Assembly: GCA_000934455.1 (NCBI GenBank)
Contig: KN883875.1
Location: 131,309 to 195,308, forward strand
Source of the DNA: Apostichopus parvimensis
Taxonomy: Eukaryota > Echinodermata > Holothuroidea > Aspidochirotida > Stichopodidae
Reading direction: 5' to 3'
Length of the DNA stretch: 64,000 bases
Part shown: one piece after another, positions 52,030 through 62,820 of the stretch
Layout: each line of letters starts with the position of its first letter
Position numbering within the stretch: the first letter of the stretch is position 1
Program-made: the position numbers and the translations under genes
Notes under the pieces: model-generated
Databases searched by the model: none
The model's input: the letters and a program-made list of their open reading frames with translations, nothing else
What the model was told of the DNA's origin: nothing

Positions 52030-52142
52030 ACTGGACTAGGGTGGACTTGGACTCGGCGTTGGGAGGTTTGGACTCGGACTTGTCCTGGACTCGGACCAAG
52101 TGGACCTGGACTTGACCTGGACTCGAACGAACTGGACTCAAC
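52030..52142. repeat. GGACTTGGACTC minisatellite inside transposon C
   Basis: Six-base-step variants of GGACTTGGACTC / GGACTCGGACTTG fill about 110 bp. A diverged relative is at 41236-41325, outside any element recognised here. It lies in the intron between the linker exon and 52223. Confidence 0.75.
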
Positions 52143-52222
52143 TACAGCCCTATCAAATCCATTAAATATGTGTAGCAAACAGAAAATTTATCATGCCTGC
52201 TTTAAACATGTTTTTTTGGCAG

Positions 52223-54070
52223 ACACTCATTACCAATCCCTCTTGTAATGTTGCAACGCAGACTGACAAAAGCCTTCAACACATAGTGGATGTGGAGAGT
52301 CAGACAACATGCCCTGATGTTATGGTCAACCTTATTGCCATTGACCACGACCATGTGTATGCAGTGCCCCGACCCCAAGGACAGCCATCAGTGCCACTAC
52401 CCATAGATGTGCCTTCACTCTCACTACAAGCCGAGTATATAGAGGCGGACGCTTGCAATGAGCCGTCAACGTCAACATCCCACTTTGGTGAAACGGAAAA
52501 CTTGGCCAAGGACCCCACCTACTTTCCAGATGATGATGATGATGAAATTGACGATATGACCTATGAATTTCCTGAAGAGACTAGTTTTCCCAGAGAGAGA
52601 GTGGTGGAAGACGACAAGTATTTAGTGTTTGGTTCTTGTCTAGACAAACTTTTTTATAAAATTAAATGTGATGATTGTTATTGCAATGTAGAATCTATAA
52701 GAAAAGTGGTGGGTACGGGAATATTTTTTACTCTTCAGTGTTTTCAGGGCATGAGGTGATGAAATGGGCATCACAACCCCTGGAAGGAAGGATGCCTGTA
52801 GGTTATTTACCGACAGCTGCTTCCATTATGTATTCTGGTCTAACATATCAACGCATCTCGTCATTTGCTAACCTTTTAAACCTGAAGTTATTTTCACCAA
52901 CATTATTTTTTAATATTCAGAGGCAATACCTCGTTCCAGAGATAAATTCATCTTGGGTCAAAGACCAGTCTTCGTTAATTAGTAGACTTAAAGGCAAACC
53001 ATTAAGTATTGTCTGAGACGGTCGCTGTGACTCTCCCGGTTACTCCGCAAAATATTGCAGCTACACATTAATGGACATAGAGTCCGAAAAAGTTGTAGAC
53101 TTCGAATTGGTGCAAGTATCTGAGATCGGTTCCTCTGTCAAAATGGAGGCTGTTGGATTTACCAGATGTTTTTCTAGGGCCCTGAATGACAATAAACTAA
53201 GTATTGAAAAGTTTGCTTCTGACAGGCATGTCTCAATCAGGAAATTAATGAAAGATAATCATAAAGGTGTCAAACACAAGTTGGATGTTTTCCATTAAGC
53301 CAAAAATATTACTTGAAAACTACGAAAAATTCCCAAGAAAAAGGGGAATGAGGACATAGAGTGTTGGATTAAATCTATTAATAACCATGTCTGGTATTGC
53401 AGTAGAAATTGTGGAAAAGATCCCTCAATGTTACTCGAAATGCGGATGTCTCTTTCTCACCACATAACAGGTAAACGTTCTTGGCATGATGATGAACGTT
53501 TTCAGACAATCAAAGAATGTTGCCACCAACCTATTGATCAGTCGTCGCAAGAGATGGTTAGTGGAGGGCTCGCCTGCACATAATGCTCTGAACAAAATTA
53601 TATTGAGCAAACGTCTATTGAATGACCTCAAATATTTGGCAGAATTTATGCATACTGGGGCATTAGAGGTCTACCATAATGTATTTTGAAAGTATGCCCC
53701 TAAGAAGCTTGAATTTGATTACCCTTATATGTCTGCTAGACTCAAATTAGCCGCCATGGACCACAATTATAATGTGGGAAGGCCCCATGCCGTTCAGCAG
53801 CCTCGAACAGGTTCTAGTGTAAAAGGGGAACTTCATTTTAAGAAGTCTAATTCTAAAATTCAGAAGCAGTGGGTGGTCAAACCAATTTATGAAAAGAAAA
53901 GTTATGAGTATTTGTCTACAATGATGGCAGGGGTTATCAAACGGAAACAAGATCGAAGGATTGGGGCCATTGAGCAAGCCCCTGCCCCCAATATTGCTCC
54001 TGTGCCTGCACTAGAGAAGGAAGAAATGGTTGCAAGCATTCATCCAGATTTTAATGTTGTACATGGCTAA
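52223..54070 (+). pseudogene. DDE transposase catalytic region of transposon C (Kolobok-like)
   Basis: An acceptor (TTTTTTGGCAG) opens an acidic part (ATQTDKSLQHIVDVESQTT; KDPTYFPDDDDDEIDD), then DKYLVFGSCLDKLF with C..C pairs (KCDDCYCNV), WASQPLEGRMPVGYL, the core DGRCDSPGYSAKYCSYT, SDRHVSIRKLM, HKLDVFH.AKN, and finally TGALEVYHNVF and LAAMDHNYNVGRP, ending at TAA 54068-54070. Candidate catalytic acids are D at 53017-53019 (or 53029-53031), D at 53221-53223 and E at 53666-53668. The order matches a widespread THAP-DDE family of fish and invertebrates. At least three stops and three or more frame shifts interrupt it. An AATAAA signal follows at 54150. Confidence 0.82.
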
Positions 54071-54254
54071 GCCTTTGTGTGGCTGGTCTTTAAACAAGTA
54101 CAGCAATATATAGTATATCCTTGTAAGTTGTAAGGTATACTTACAAAACAATAAATCTTTATTGATGCAATAACTCAAAACAAACTCCACACAGATACAT
54201 ATAAAAGTAACACACTAGTTGAGAGGAAGCCTTGCAAGCAACGGTCAATGGCGG

Positions 54255-54346
54255 TTAAAATTCATCTCTGTACTGTGCATGGGAATCTTCAGGGAAATGG
54301 CTTCTTATTTCGCCAATGCAGCATGACGGGAGCACAATTCTCACAC
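54255..54346 (-). CDS. P2X7-ballast-type zinc protein, last exon
   Basis: After an acceptor (GTTAAG|GTGTG) the minus strand reads GVRIVLPSCCIGEIRSHFP, then EDSHAQYRDEF and a TAA at 54255-54257. The 'R.V+PSC...+IR..FP...YR.F' pattern is the end of the domain, matching 47100-47180 in copy B. The phase does not join directly to the exon at 54910, so one further exon encoding the AYRQF..W..G.L segment should lie in between; I could not place it with confidence (about 54500-54560 is a weak candidate). The gene ends 185 bp from the transposase stop, a tail-to-tail arrangement. Confidence 0.68.
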
Positions 54347-54909
54347 CTTAACCCACATTTGCTGTTTCTGTACTACTTGATCAAGGTATTTACAGGCTTT
54401 GAAAGGGAAGGGGGGGGGGGAACACGAGGAAAGTTCAAGGATTAGGGTATTGGATTTGCAAAATGTATGTGTATGTAAAGTGACATATATGTGAAATGCT
54501 GCTATCTTTGGCAAAGCAATGAACTCTTGGGAGTACCGATGGCTTATAGATAAAAATGTTCTCAAATGCAAAGGCTAACATTTCAACAAAACAGTACCAA
54601 GTATGTACCACTTTACTGCAATGGACAAATTGACACACACACACATATATATATATACAAATGATATATATATACTTTTCAATGCCAAAATTCTAGAATG
54701 TTACATGGGTTTGCTCTTAAACACGCTGTACTGTAACATCTACCACTTTAAGGCTTCCACACTGAGTCAGCAAAATAATCCACTAATAAGTTGGGGAACC
54801 AAAATCACGAATACGTGTAAATGTTTCATTATGATAAAGATTTCCACACTTCACTCTTTTTGACATAGTATATAACAAGTTTAGGGCCTTGCTAGTTGGT
54901 GTACTGTAC
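54347..54909. other. Intron of the ballast-type gene with CA/TA repeat
   Basis: Contains a G run at 54409-54420 and an (AC)n(AT)n microsatellite at 54632-54675. The missing middle exon of the ballast-type gene is expected here. Confidence 0.5.
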
Positions 54910-55299
54910 CTGTTCGTAAAGTTCTCAGCAGCCGTAGGATCCTTCTTCTTGTACCTCAAGAAATTTACAAAACAGAGTTCTAAATTAACTGGCTGCAAAC
55001 ATATCTGGGAGAATTCAGGTCTGTTGGTCAGACATTCTTCTGCGTTCAACAAAGCTTTTTCTGCGTACAATCCATGGCAGCATACCCTTTCCTTCTCGCT
55101 TTCCAATGGCGAACAGCGCACACAGACACCATTCTTCGCAGTGGCTCGCGGAACTGCTAATCGTACCAGCAACGGAATTTGGGCCAACATCACAAACAGT
55201 CGCGGACTGTGATTCTTTGCTCAACTCCTCTCGATGTCTCAGTTCTTCCTCTGAATATTCTGGTTCGAAAAGATACGATTCCAATCCAAAGGCTTCCAT
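54910..55299 (-). CDS. P2X7-ballast-type zinc protein, first exon (transposon C passenger)
   Basis: ATG at 55297-55299 opens MEAFGLESYLFEPEYSEEEL on the minus strand, then SASHCEEWCLC. After a one-base shift the other frame gives RCSPLESEKERVCCHG, LLNAEECLTNRPEFSQICLQPVNLELCFVNF and AENFTN, ending at a donor (GAACAG|GTACAG). The WC.C..C....E.E.VCC...C....F..+CL pattern is the cysteine-rich zinc-binding part of the P2X7 intracellular C-terminal domain. No membrane segment is present, so it is a stand-alone soluble protein. The single shift is either a true inactivation or a sequencing error. Its start lies 498 bp from the right terminal repeat and it reads towards the transposase. Confidence 0.7.
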
Positions 55300-55796
55300 T
55301 TTCTTTTTTCAAGATATTTGCTCGACAGTAAATGATTGAACTTTTGGAGTGCAATGATGGATGTAAGTAACGCTATCCGCTAGGACTGAGTATGCGGTGA
55401 AAGCAATCTAAACACGGTAAAATCAAATCGTTGAAAAGATCCCAAAATTTAAATTTCTACTGATACTCGTTACAATAATAAATTTTAAACACTTTTTAAG
55501 CTTTTCTTACAGATCAATAAAGACAAAAGGTATATTTTTTGATCGATATTTTAATCACTACTATTGTTGAAAGTACAATTTGAATTATTTTAGGGATTGG
55601 CAACTATTTTTTCTTGAAATACGACATGTGGCTCGCTTTCGTCACGGAACTAGCTCAATTCAAACAAAATGGCGCGACACATGAACTACATTCAAATGGT
55701 TTTTTCATCTCAAAGAAGGGATTTTAATGCTTTTTTATTGCTTTTACTGGAAAGACCATCTGTCAAAACGTAAGAATGGATGATAAAAAAACTAGG
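55300..55796. promoter_or_regulatory. Presumed upstream region of the ballast-type gene, within transposon C
   Basis: 498 bp between the ATG of the minus-strand gene and the right terminal repeat. It must hold that gene's promoter if the element is self-contained, but no TATA box or other motif stands out. Confidence 0.35.
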
Positions 55797-55809
55797 GTTT
55801 ATTTCTCCT
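55797..55809 (-). repeat. Right terminal inverted repeat of transposon C
   Basis: GTTTATTTCTCCT, directly followed by TTAA at 55810-55813. A perfect inverse match of the left end. Confidence 0.85.
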
Positions 55810-55813
55810 TTAA

Positions 55814-57009
55814 ATAATAAAAAGGCAACAATATTTCAGAAGACATGATGTATCTACTTCAGGCTTTATGTGTGTAAACATACTTCATTCTGCAATGAAA
55901 TACTTCAAATAATAGAATCAACTTGGTATAGATTTGGCATGGTTGGATTTGATGTTTTGTGTTCATTACATGGCCTATTTTTTATTTTGGAGGTAACACG
56001 CCATTGTGAATAGGTTAAAATGGGTAAATTGAAAAGCCAAATTCATGAAAAATTTTTGCCCTAGGTAAATACTGGTTTTATGATGTTCTTACATGGTGAT
56101 AACTGGGTTCATACATCACTTTAGTGCCATGAACCACAAGGCACCATCAGACTTTATGTTACTATGAAGGTTCAAACCTCCTATCTGCATATAATCAGTT
56201 TGTAGCGGTGACGGCTTTATAGTGTGTTGTCAAAGTCCTCGTCACTGCCATTAGACTGCTATGTTATGTCCTTAAAGTACAATAACTTGCCTGAAAGAAA
56301 AGCTACACTAGGCCAATATCAATTTAGGGCATTATATTTGTGTTCAGTATTTGTTCCAATTAGGAAGATATGAAATGGTACAGGTTTCAATAAATGTTTA
56401 CATAATTTAATGACATATTACCAAATAGTGCTGAGCATTGCCTGAGTGAAATTTACGTATGTGATTTTATAACAAATGTCTTTAATAATTATAGATATTT
56501 TCAAATACTCCTTTCAGTATTTCAGGGTAGTCACATGCTATGTTTGTGTTACACATATATACCTGTAAATGCACACCTGAAAGTGAAAGAATTTGTAGGA
56601 AAGGGACCAAAATGATTTTGTGCTGCCAAACCAGACCTGAAAGCAGCATAATACAACCAAAATCTTCTTTAGCTGTTGGAATTGAGCAAAATTGTCATGC
56701 AACAAAATTTGTTGGCCAATATCAAGCTATTAAGGTGTACTTATGATTCGGATTTTTTTCTTATGGTCAATGATAACTAACCTCACACAAAGATGTTGAT
56801 GTGACATGCAAATATCTCGTATCTGAAAATCTAAAACAGAAAAGGCGTTGTGCTTGTGTAACATGAGTACATATGTTTTCTTTTTGTTGTTATCTTACAA
56901 ACAGTAGTAACACCATGCTGATCTTTGCGATAGGTGGGAAAGCGTTGCTTCTCAAATGTGACATCTGTCTAGGCTTCCACTTATAAGCTTGTATTCATGT
57001 TTAGTTTTT
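55814..57009. other. No gene seen
   Basis: AT-rich flank of transposon C. A plus-strand frame at 56540-56746 (MFVLHIYTCKCTPESERIC) has no known match. Confidence 0.4.
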
Positions 57010-57825
57010 GGTTCCTTGCTATTTGCAAAGCAAGGAACCTATGCATTTAACTTGGCGTGTGTGTGTATGTGACGCTTAGCTTGTGTACGCGATATCTCAA
57101 TAAGGAAATGATGTATCATGACCAAACTTGGTGGGTGGATAGCCCACAGTGAGAGGATGATCCCTATTGTTTTTGGTGCTCGCAAAGGTCTCCAGAGGTC
57201 AGTTAGGGTCCAAAAATGCAAAATATTAAAAATGCAACAACTCCCAGTGCAAAGTCTGATGCAGTTAATATTTTGAGACAAGCTGTGAATGGGGTAAGGG
57301 ATCGTTTCCAAACATAACGGTCATGTGATCCAAGGTCAGCAAAGGTCAAGTAGTGGTCATAAAGTAGTATTTTTTGGGCAATAACATGAGAACAAAATGT
57401 CCGCAAGGTTGGGAATTACGCTGTTGTAATCCAATAGTCGACTCGCATCAGTGTGACCTTTTACCTCAGGTTGACCTCTGGTGACCTACATTAGTTTCTT
57501 TGGTTATTTGAATTCGTGGCCATATTCCGATCTAAATTGTCCATAAGTTGACTCCTCTGCAACCTTTGTGTGCGAAGTTATTAGAGATCAAGGTTCGTTT
57601 GGTTTTGTTAAAATTATTAGTAAGTACAGTTAGGATGATTCTGTGATTTCTGTAAAAAAAACCAACTCTTGCTCATATCAGACATGTTGATCCTCAACAG
57701 GTTCTCAAAAGGACCAACGGTTCATTTGTGATATTTTTGGCAATAATATTGTGTGTGTACATCGGACCACATAACAAATAAGACAGTGCTGCTCCCTTGT
57801 AAATTTTCCTTACAAGCAAGGAACC
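57010..57825. mobile_element. Fold-back type element with hairpin ends
   Basis: The left end GGTTCCTTGCT...AGCAAGGAACC (57010-57039) is itself a perfect 11-bp-arm hairpin, and the right end TTACAAGCAAGGAACC (57810-57825) repeats the same GGTTCCTTGC terminus in inverse and forms a CTTGTAA/TTACAAG hairpin with 57796-57802. The 816-bp interior is non-coding and contains several AGGTCA / TGACCT half-sites. No target duplication is evident. It looks like a non-autonomous, multi-copy repeat of aquatic animals rather than host sequence. Confidence 0.65.
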
Positions 57826-58059
57826 ATAGTGCCCTTGGGCTGTTGTTCATAATTTTATCCCTTTTTACCCCAAATCACCTTTGACCTACACCTATGGCAG
57901 CACCAGGGTCCTTGTAGTCATTGTCGAACTTATACACACCATCTACTGAAAATGCACTGGCTTACCTTTGGTATCAATTGTGTATGAAAGGAATGCGTAA
58001 CACAAACCCATATATGTACACAATTCTTCATAACTGCACGCGCTTAGGTTTACAATCTA
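57826..58059. other. No gene seen
   Basis: Short AT-rich interval; no supported feature. Confidence 0.4.
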
Positions 58060-58424
58060 ATCGAAAGAAAATCAAAGTTACATTTGGTAGAGAGAATGAT
58101 ACACCTGATGTACCTGGGTCAGAAGGACCAGCTACCCCATACGTTTTTAAAGGCCCAGGAACTCGGGAGGCTAATATTGAGGAACCAAGAAGTTGAACCC
58201 TGAATTTGAGAAGCACTGCGGGGATAAGAACATTGACTAGAGGCACTTGAGCGACTAGCAAGTTAAGTAGAAATACTGGAAGAACCAGGAAGTTGTAAGG
58301 CACATGAAGGGTATATGAAGGGCCAGGAGGTTGAATGGCGCTTGAATGACCGTTAACCTCAGAGTTGCTTGAAGGACCAGGAACCCCATTGGGTCAATTT
58401 TTCTCTCCCATATCTGGCTCAACC
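58060..58424 (-). pseudogene. Ser/Gly/Pro-coding repeat exon fragment
   Basis: On the minus strand a strong acceptor (TGTTTTCTTTCAG|GTTGAGCC at 58424) is followed by degenerate units built on CCTGG(T)CCTTCA / CTTCCTGGTTCTTCCA, giving PGPSSN- and GSSS-type text in different frames (NGVPGPSSNSEVNGHSS; RSSASSQCSYPRSASQIQGS). Frame changes and stops show decay. A disordered Ser/Pro-rich linker of an unknown protein is the simplest reading. Confidence 0.3.
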
Positions 58425-59941
58425 TGAAAGAAAACATTTCATGTAATAAAGGAGGGTCCTTGCATGTAATGTACTGGATATCTACACGGCATATGTGAGA
58501 CCTGTCCATGCACGGTTTCTATTTGCGATATGTTAGTTATGTGTACAGGATTTCCCCATTGTATCAAAGGTATCACACATTGCCCACCACTGATCCCAAC
58601 TAATCTGTGACCATATTAAAAGTGGTTCATTCATACGTTATGTCGTAATTTTCCTGCTTTAGACAAGATCTGGCATGGCAATGGTTGAATATTGTGATCT
58701 GTATACAAGCAAACGATGGACTTCACGAAAAATAACAAATACATCAACTGTGTTTACTTGCAATTAAAATGGGCCGGCCATGCATATATGACTGTAAAAG
58801 GATTAGTCCCAGTTCCCTTCCTTACGATGTCATGTTAAGCAGCACACGTACACCCGTGATATAATCAAAACTCATTTCCTGGATGAACAATATACAGAGT
58901 GTGTGTGAGGAATAATCAAGAGATCTATCCCAAAAAAGTACATTGAGATACTCTGAAATCTTGAAGTTCAACTTTCGAACAGCTGTTCCTCTGCAAGAAA
59001 CCTGTGCTGCATTGTGACACTATTTGGCAATGTACACTTTAGAATAAAACCATTGACTGGTTCTGAAGTAATGTCTAATGCTGCAGCACATTCTTCTCTG
59101 ACCTAAAAATTTATAAAAGGATTGCATCCAGATAATTATACATTAGGCTTGCACTTGTACTGTTTATTACTCCATTGAGTTACTTCTTGCACTAGCTGAG
59201 CTATTAGTTAGTAAGTAGTTTGCAAAACAAAACATTTTATGGTCTTTTCAAACTTTTTCAGCATGTTGTGAAGTGACCCTTTTTTGCAAATCAGAGGAAC
59301 ATGAGACTAATATTAATAATTACGAACAAAGTTTTTCACCTGTACACACAACAAGCAGATAACAGATGACCACTGATTGAAACTCGGTTTTACAAAGTAA
59401 ATCACATATGGGAGAATTCTTAAATAGAACCATCATGTCAACCTGATGAGTTCCTGAAAGTTTAAAGATGTCAGAGCTTGTTCAATATTGTCTTCTTAGT
59501 GTTCATGAACTAGTTACAATCATAGACCACAATTATGACATTATAAGTGTTATTAGGAAAAAAGAAAATTGCAGCTGTTATACTTTGAGTATCATTCCAT
59601 TTCCATCCACATAATTTAAATCACAATGACAGCAGTTGTCAAGATCGTGACAAAGTATAAATTTAGTAATTTACATATTCTCAAGAAGGCTCCGTAGGCT
59701 ACAAAACAATTACAAATATTAACTTTACAATTCTTGTCCAACTATAACGGCAAGTTAGACAGGATTAAATTCCTAGTTAATGATGATCACCTTGTACACC
59801 TACTTAAAGAAATAAATACTAGCAATGCAATGCAAGTTACTGTCTGAGCAGGTTTTTCTGTAGAGGGCAACACATCAATGCAATGCCTGGTCCTTACTCG
59901 AACACAAACTGGTGTTCTCTGCGTGCCTTCAAGAAGATATA
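58425..59941. other. No gene seen
   Basis: AT-rich, no supported exon. It would be intron or intergenic between the minus-strand fragments on either side. Confidence 0.4.
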
Positions 59942-60063
59942 TTATTTTCCACTTCCACTAACCCGTTTAGAAAGTAGTGGTATTGCATCAATTGGAGGAA
60001 ATTGACCCCACAAAAGCTGTTCAAAAGCAGTAGCATCAAGATCTGGAGGCACTTCGCAGTTCT
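59942..60063 (-). CDS. Candidate terminal exon, unknown protein
   Basis: The acceptor (ACACTTGCCAG) is followed by an open minus-strand frame ending at TAA 59942-59944: NCEVPPDLDATAFEQLLWGQ, then FPPIDAIPLLSKRVSGSGK. It is clean, has good codon use and a natural basic C-terminus, but matches nothing I recognise. It lies downstream of 60664-60781, so it is either an alternative last exon or a separate gene. Confidence 0.4.
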
Positions 60064-60663
60064 CTGGCAAGTGTCGTTAAAGAAATAAGAAAAGACAATT
60101 GTATTGATGCAAAGAACTACATAAACAAGTTGAGGGTAGGAAGATATGCAGTGTTTTCTTGAATGGAAAGTCTTTCAACATAAAGAAAAAAGTTAATTCA
60201 TGAAAGAACCCTGACTGATGTGTTTACATCTATTAAGCATTACTGAATGTATAGTTAAACCTATCATAAAAATATATAATAGATACAAATACGTTTAAAG
60301 GAGGGTACTACCCACAATGATTCATTAACTACTGTAGGAAGACAAGCTTTCACCATTCATTGGCTGAGTTATCACTACTGAAGATGATGTTCAAATAACA
60401 CTTTTCGAACATAATATACTGTACATTGCACTGCACATCTAAAGTGTGTTGTTAAAGTGATGTCTCAATCATAGTACTATAGCTGTGCCATTGAACCATG
60501 CATGTACAAATTATAATGCAACAACAGTAGTTATCATGAAGGCAAATGAAAACATTTACAGCGTAAAGAGCTTTTCACTAAATAAGTGTCATTTTATTGT
60601 ATAGTTAATGCAGGATCTTAATAAAGGAAGCATATTATATAAACAGAACTAAACCCTCCTTTT

Positions 60664-60781
60664 TTAATTCATTAATTGTCTTCCATGATGATGGTCTCCT
60701 CGGAGCATTGGATATGATGTCCACGTTTCCTTTTCTATGTGCATGTTTGCGCCCTGTTGCTGGTGGTGATTGGCTGTTTGC
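60664..60781 (-). CDS. Candidate terminal exon with His-rich tail
   Basis: The acceptor (CTCAGCATTTAG) opens an exon that joins in phase with 60909-61002 (CG|G) and reads QTANHHQQQGANMHIEKETW, TSYPMLRGDHHHGRQLMN, ending at TAA 60664-60666. Phase agreement with the upstream exon supports a real splice pair. No domain is recognised. Confidence 0.4.
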
Positions 60782-60908
60782 CTAAATGCTGAGTCAAGAT
60801 ACAGTAAAAGTACATGATCATTTATGAAATAACTACAAATGTCAACCTTGCAACAGACACTGGAGTAAATTTTCATTAAAACCGAGAAAGAAAAAGTAGC
60901 TGACTTAC

Positions 60909-61002
60909 CGATCAAAATTAGCACGTTGAAAAACAACTTTCAATCTGTTAGCAGCTGGCCACTGCTGCTTCTGAGCTGGCGCTGTTGCTGTTGGTGGTCC
61001 AC
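60909..61002 (-). CDS. Candidate internal exon, Pro/Gln-rich
   Basis: Bounded by an acceptor (CAAATCCAG) and a consensus donor (GATCG|GTAAGT). It encodes GPPTATAPAQKQQWPAANRL then KVVFQRANFDR. It joins in phase to 60664-60781. Earlier exons upstream to the right were not connected with certainty. Confidence 0.42.
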
Positions 61003-62127
61003 CTGGATTTGCTCATTGGGACCAGTACCATCCCTAACCTTTCTATCAATAATGTAGCAGGCCCACCCCACAGCCTTAAAATTAGACATTATCCCCAACT
61101 TTAAGTGTTTTTCGCTCAAGAAACTAACAAAACAACTAGGCAGCCAATGTCAAACTGGTTATTAGTATTAGTCTAAGTAATATTTAAAGCCAAACATAAG
61201 GACCTATACCACACTGGAAAATTCGTAAAGTTTTGCGACAGTCATTGCATTCCTTATTTACTACGCTAGGGCCGGGGTATCCCCATTTGGAATTTTTTAC
61301 AGCTTTTTTAAGGGACTTAAATGGGAAATGATGCTATTTTTCAACGATTTCAACAACATTTAGCCTTTCAATTTGTTTAAATTATTCTTGACACAGTTTC
61401 TTCCCAATATTCACTAGCCTAGTATAGAGGCTAGGCTTACATTAGCCTACACTTTAACCATTGCGTTACACTAGCCTAATCTGTTGGAGAAATGTGTCCA
61501 CGCCAGCTCGTTTTCTGGGAAAATCACGTCACCAGCTTGGCGTGTGAAGTTATAATTGCATACCGAAGATATTCGGAATATAGGCCTGCATACTTTCCAG
61601 TATGGGCCTTACAGATTAGGCTAAGGAGAAAGTTTGTTTTCAACTTACGTTTCCAAAAAAATGTGAAATAAAATCACTCCTGTTGGTAATGCTATCTCAG
61701 GCTTCATTTTGGTTACGTTGAGCACGAATTATGCGAGGCACACGATCCATTTTCATGAGGGAAACTTTCAAAGACTGCAAAGTAGTGCGGTGAATGAAAG
61801 TGAGAATCCTGCTTATGTCTACACACTAAAAACAATTGGGCAAAACTCAACCTGGGCAATTTCTTTGCCCAACGCTGGACCCGTATGTCACCTACTCCGA
61901 ACTGGAGGATAACTTAAATGAGAAAATCAAAATCGATATAGTACAAAGTAATCTTGACAACTATACACATCAGGGATATAAGTTAAAAGAACTTAACCTC
62001 AATTACACACATATACTGCACATGGAACTGATTCTAAACATTAGAATGGTAAGTTTGCAAAAGAGAATACACAATCGCATTGAAGTTTTGACAGAGCACG
62101 TTTCTATATATCAAACATATATACTTT
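61003..62127. other. No gene seen
   Basis: AT-rich. Overlapping plus-strand frames at 61709-62213 carry no domain and no splice support. Confidence 0.4.
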
Positions 62128-62405
62128 ACCTCCCTTATCAAAATTCCTCACGAGAACCTCGCGATAAATTCCTCGTCAGATTTTGGGCACATGAGAAATC
62201 TAAATTCTCATGAGAAAATGTTGCGACAAACTTCTCGCGAGTAGTAACTCATGAGAGACAGCACTTCTCGCGAGAAATTTCTCATGAGAAACAGAACTTC
62301 TTGCGAGAATTTGGATACATGAGAAAAAAATTATCAGAAAAAGCTTGTGAGAGATTCCTAATCCCGCGAGAAATTTCTTGTCAAATATCTTTGATTCTCT
62401 GAGAG
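62128..62405. repeat. Cluster of TCTCGCGAGA and CTCATGAGAA palindromes
   Basis: Within 280 bp the motifs CTCACGAGAA, CCTCGCGATAAATTCCTCG, ACATGAGAAAT, TCTCATGAGAAAA, TTCTCGCGAGTA, CTCATGAGAGA, TTCTCGCGAGAAATTTCTC, CATGAGAAA, CTTGCGAGAA, CCCGCGAGAAATTTC and CTCTGAGAGA follow one another every 15-30 bp. TCTCGCGAGA is a known strong core-promoter/DNA-binding motif in animals, so this could be regulatory, but the repetition with CATGAG variants looks more like a decayed palindromic satellite. Confidence 0.65.
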
Positions 62406-62722
62406 ATTTCTTGTTATACCCTTATTTTCAAGGGGTAGCTTAAAATCACAGTTTCCTACCACTAATTGTCATAATAATATTTTAAGATTCCGATTGGGGC
62501 TCACCGATGAAGCTTTGCATTTGATTAAAAAAAATGTGATCCTAAAATATCTAATAAGCCTTATCTTAATTTTTTTTTAATTGTCTGATAAAATTACCTT
62601 AATTGTTTGTTGTTAAAAAGACACAAAGTTTAGCCCATTTTCTTATGAACACGTTTTATTGAACCTTACAATGTACATTCAAAGGAAACCACCACCAACT
62701 TTCAAAAATGCACTTGAAGAAA
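62406..62722 (-). terminator. 3' flank with poly(A) signal for the exon at 62723-62820
   Basis: On the minus strand a CAATAAAACG signal lies at about 62655-62664, some 60 bp after the stop codon, the usual distance of a 3' UTR cleavage signal. Otherwise T/A-rich. Confidence 0.4.
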
Positions 62723-62820
62723 TCAGTTCCCCTTGAAGGCCTTCTCATCTCTCAACTTGGTAGACATCTTTAGTCTTATTGTGGAGACGTCTGCTCCAGG
62801 AAATTGTTTCTGACAATATG
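62723..62820 (-). CDS. Candidate terminal exon, basic C-terminus
   Basis: The acceptor (CATATCTACAG) opens a minus-strand frame YCQKQFPGADVSTIRLKMST, KLRDEKAFKGN, ending at TGA 62723-62725, followed by a poly(A) signal. The basic helical text suggests the end of a DNA-binding domain, but I cannot name it. The phase does not match the exon at 63339-63640, so another exon or another gene is involved. Confidence 0.42.

Larger units (their letters stand above)
49761..55809. mobile_element. TTAA-flanked two-gene transposon C (Kolobok-like THAP-DDE transposase + P2X7-ballast gene)
   Basis: The ends are perfect 13-bp inverse copies: AGGAGAAATAAAC at 49761-49773 and GTTTATTTCTCCT at 55797-55809. TTAA flanks both (49757-49760, 55810-55813). 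It is 6.05 kb. The plus strand carries a THAP exon (49869-50175), a linker exon (51607-51741) and the DDE transposase (52223-54070). The minus strand, entering from the right end, carries the P2X7-ballast-type gene (55299 to 54255). The two genes converge near 54.1-54.25 kb. TTAA duplications plus THAP are the marks of Kolobok elements. Several stops and shifts in the transposase show that it is dead; the accessory gene is less damaged. Confidence 0.85.

Noticed and set aside
54255-55299. A P2X7 receptor channel gene
   Set aside because: Only the C-terminal zinc/ballast-type domain is present; there is no extracellular domain and no membrane segment.
46231-55809. piggyBac as an alternative for the TTAA-flanked elements
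   Set aside because: piggyBac also duplicates TTAA, but a THAP finger and the DGRCDSPG / SDRH / ALEVYHN core do not fit piggyBac transposases.
62128-62405. CRISPR-like array
   Set aside because: Units are short palindromes without constant-length spacers, and the window is animal DNA.
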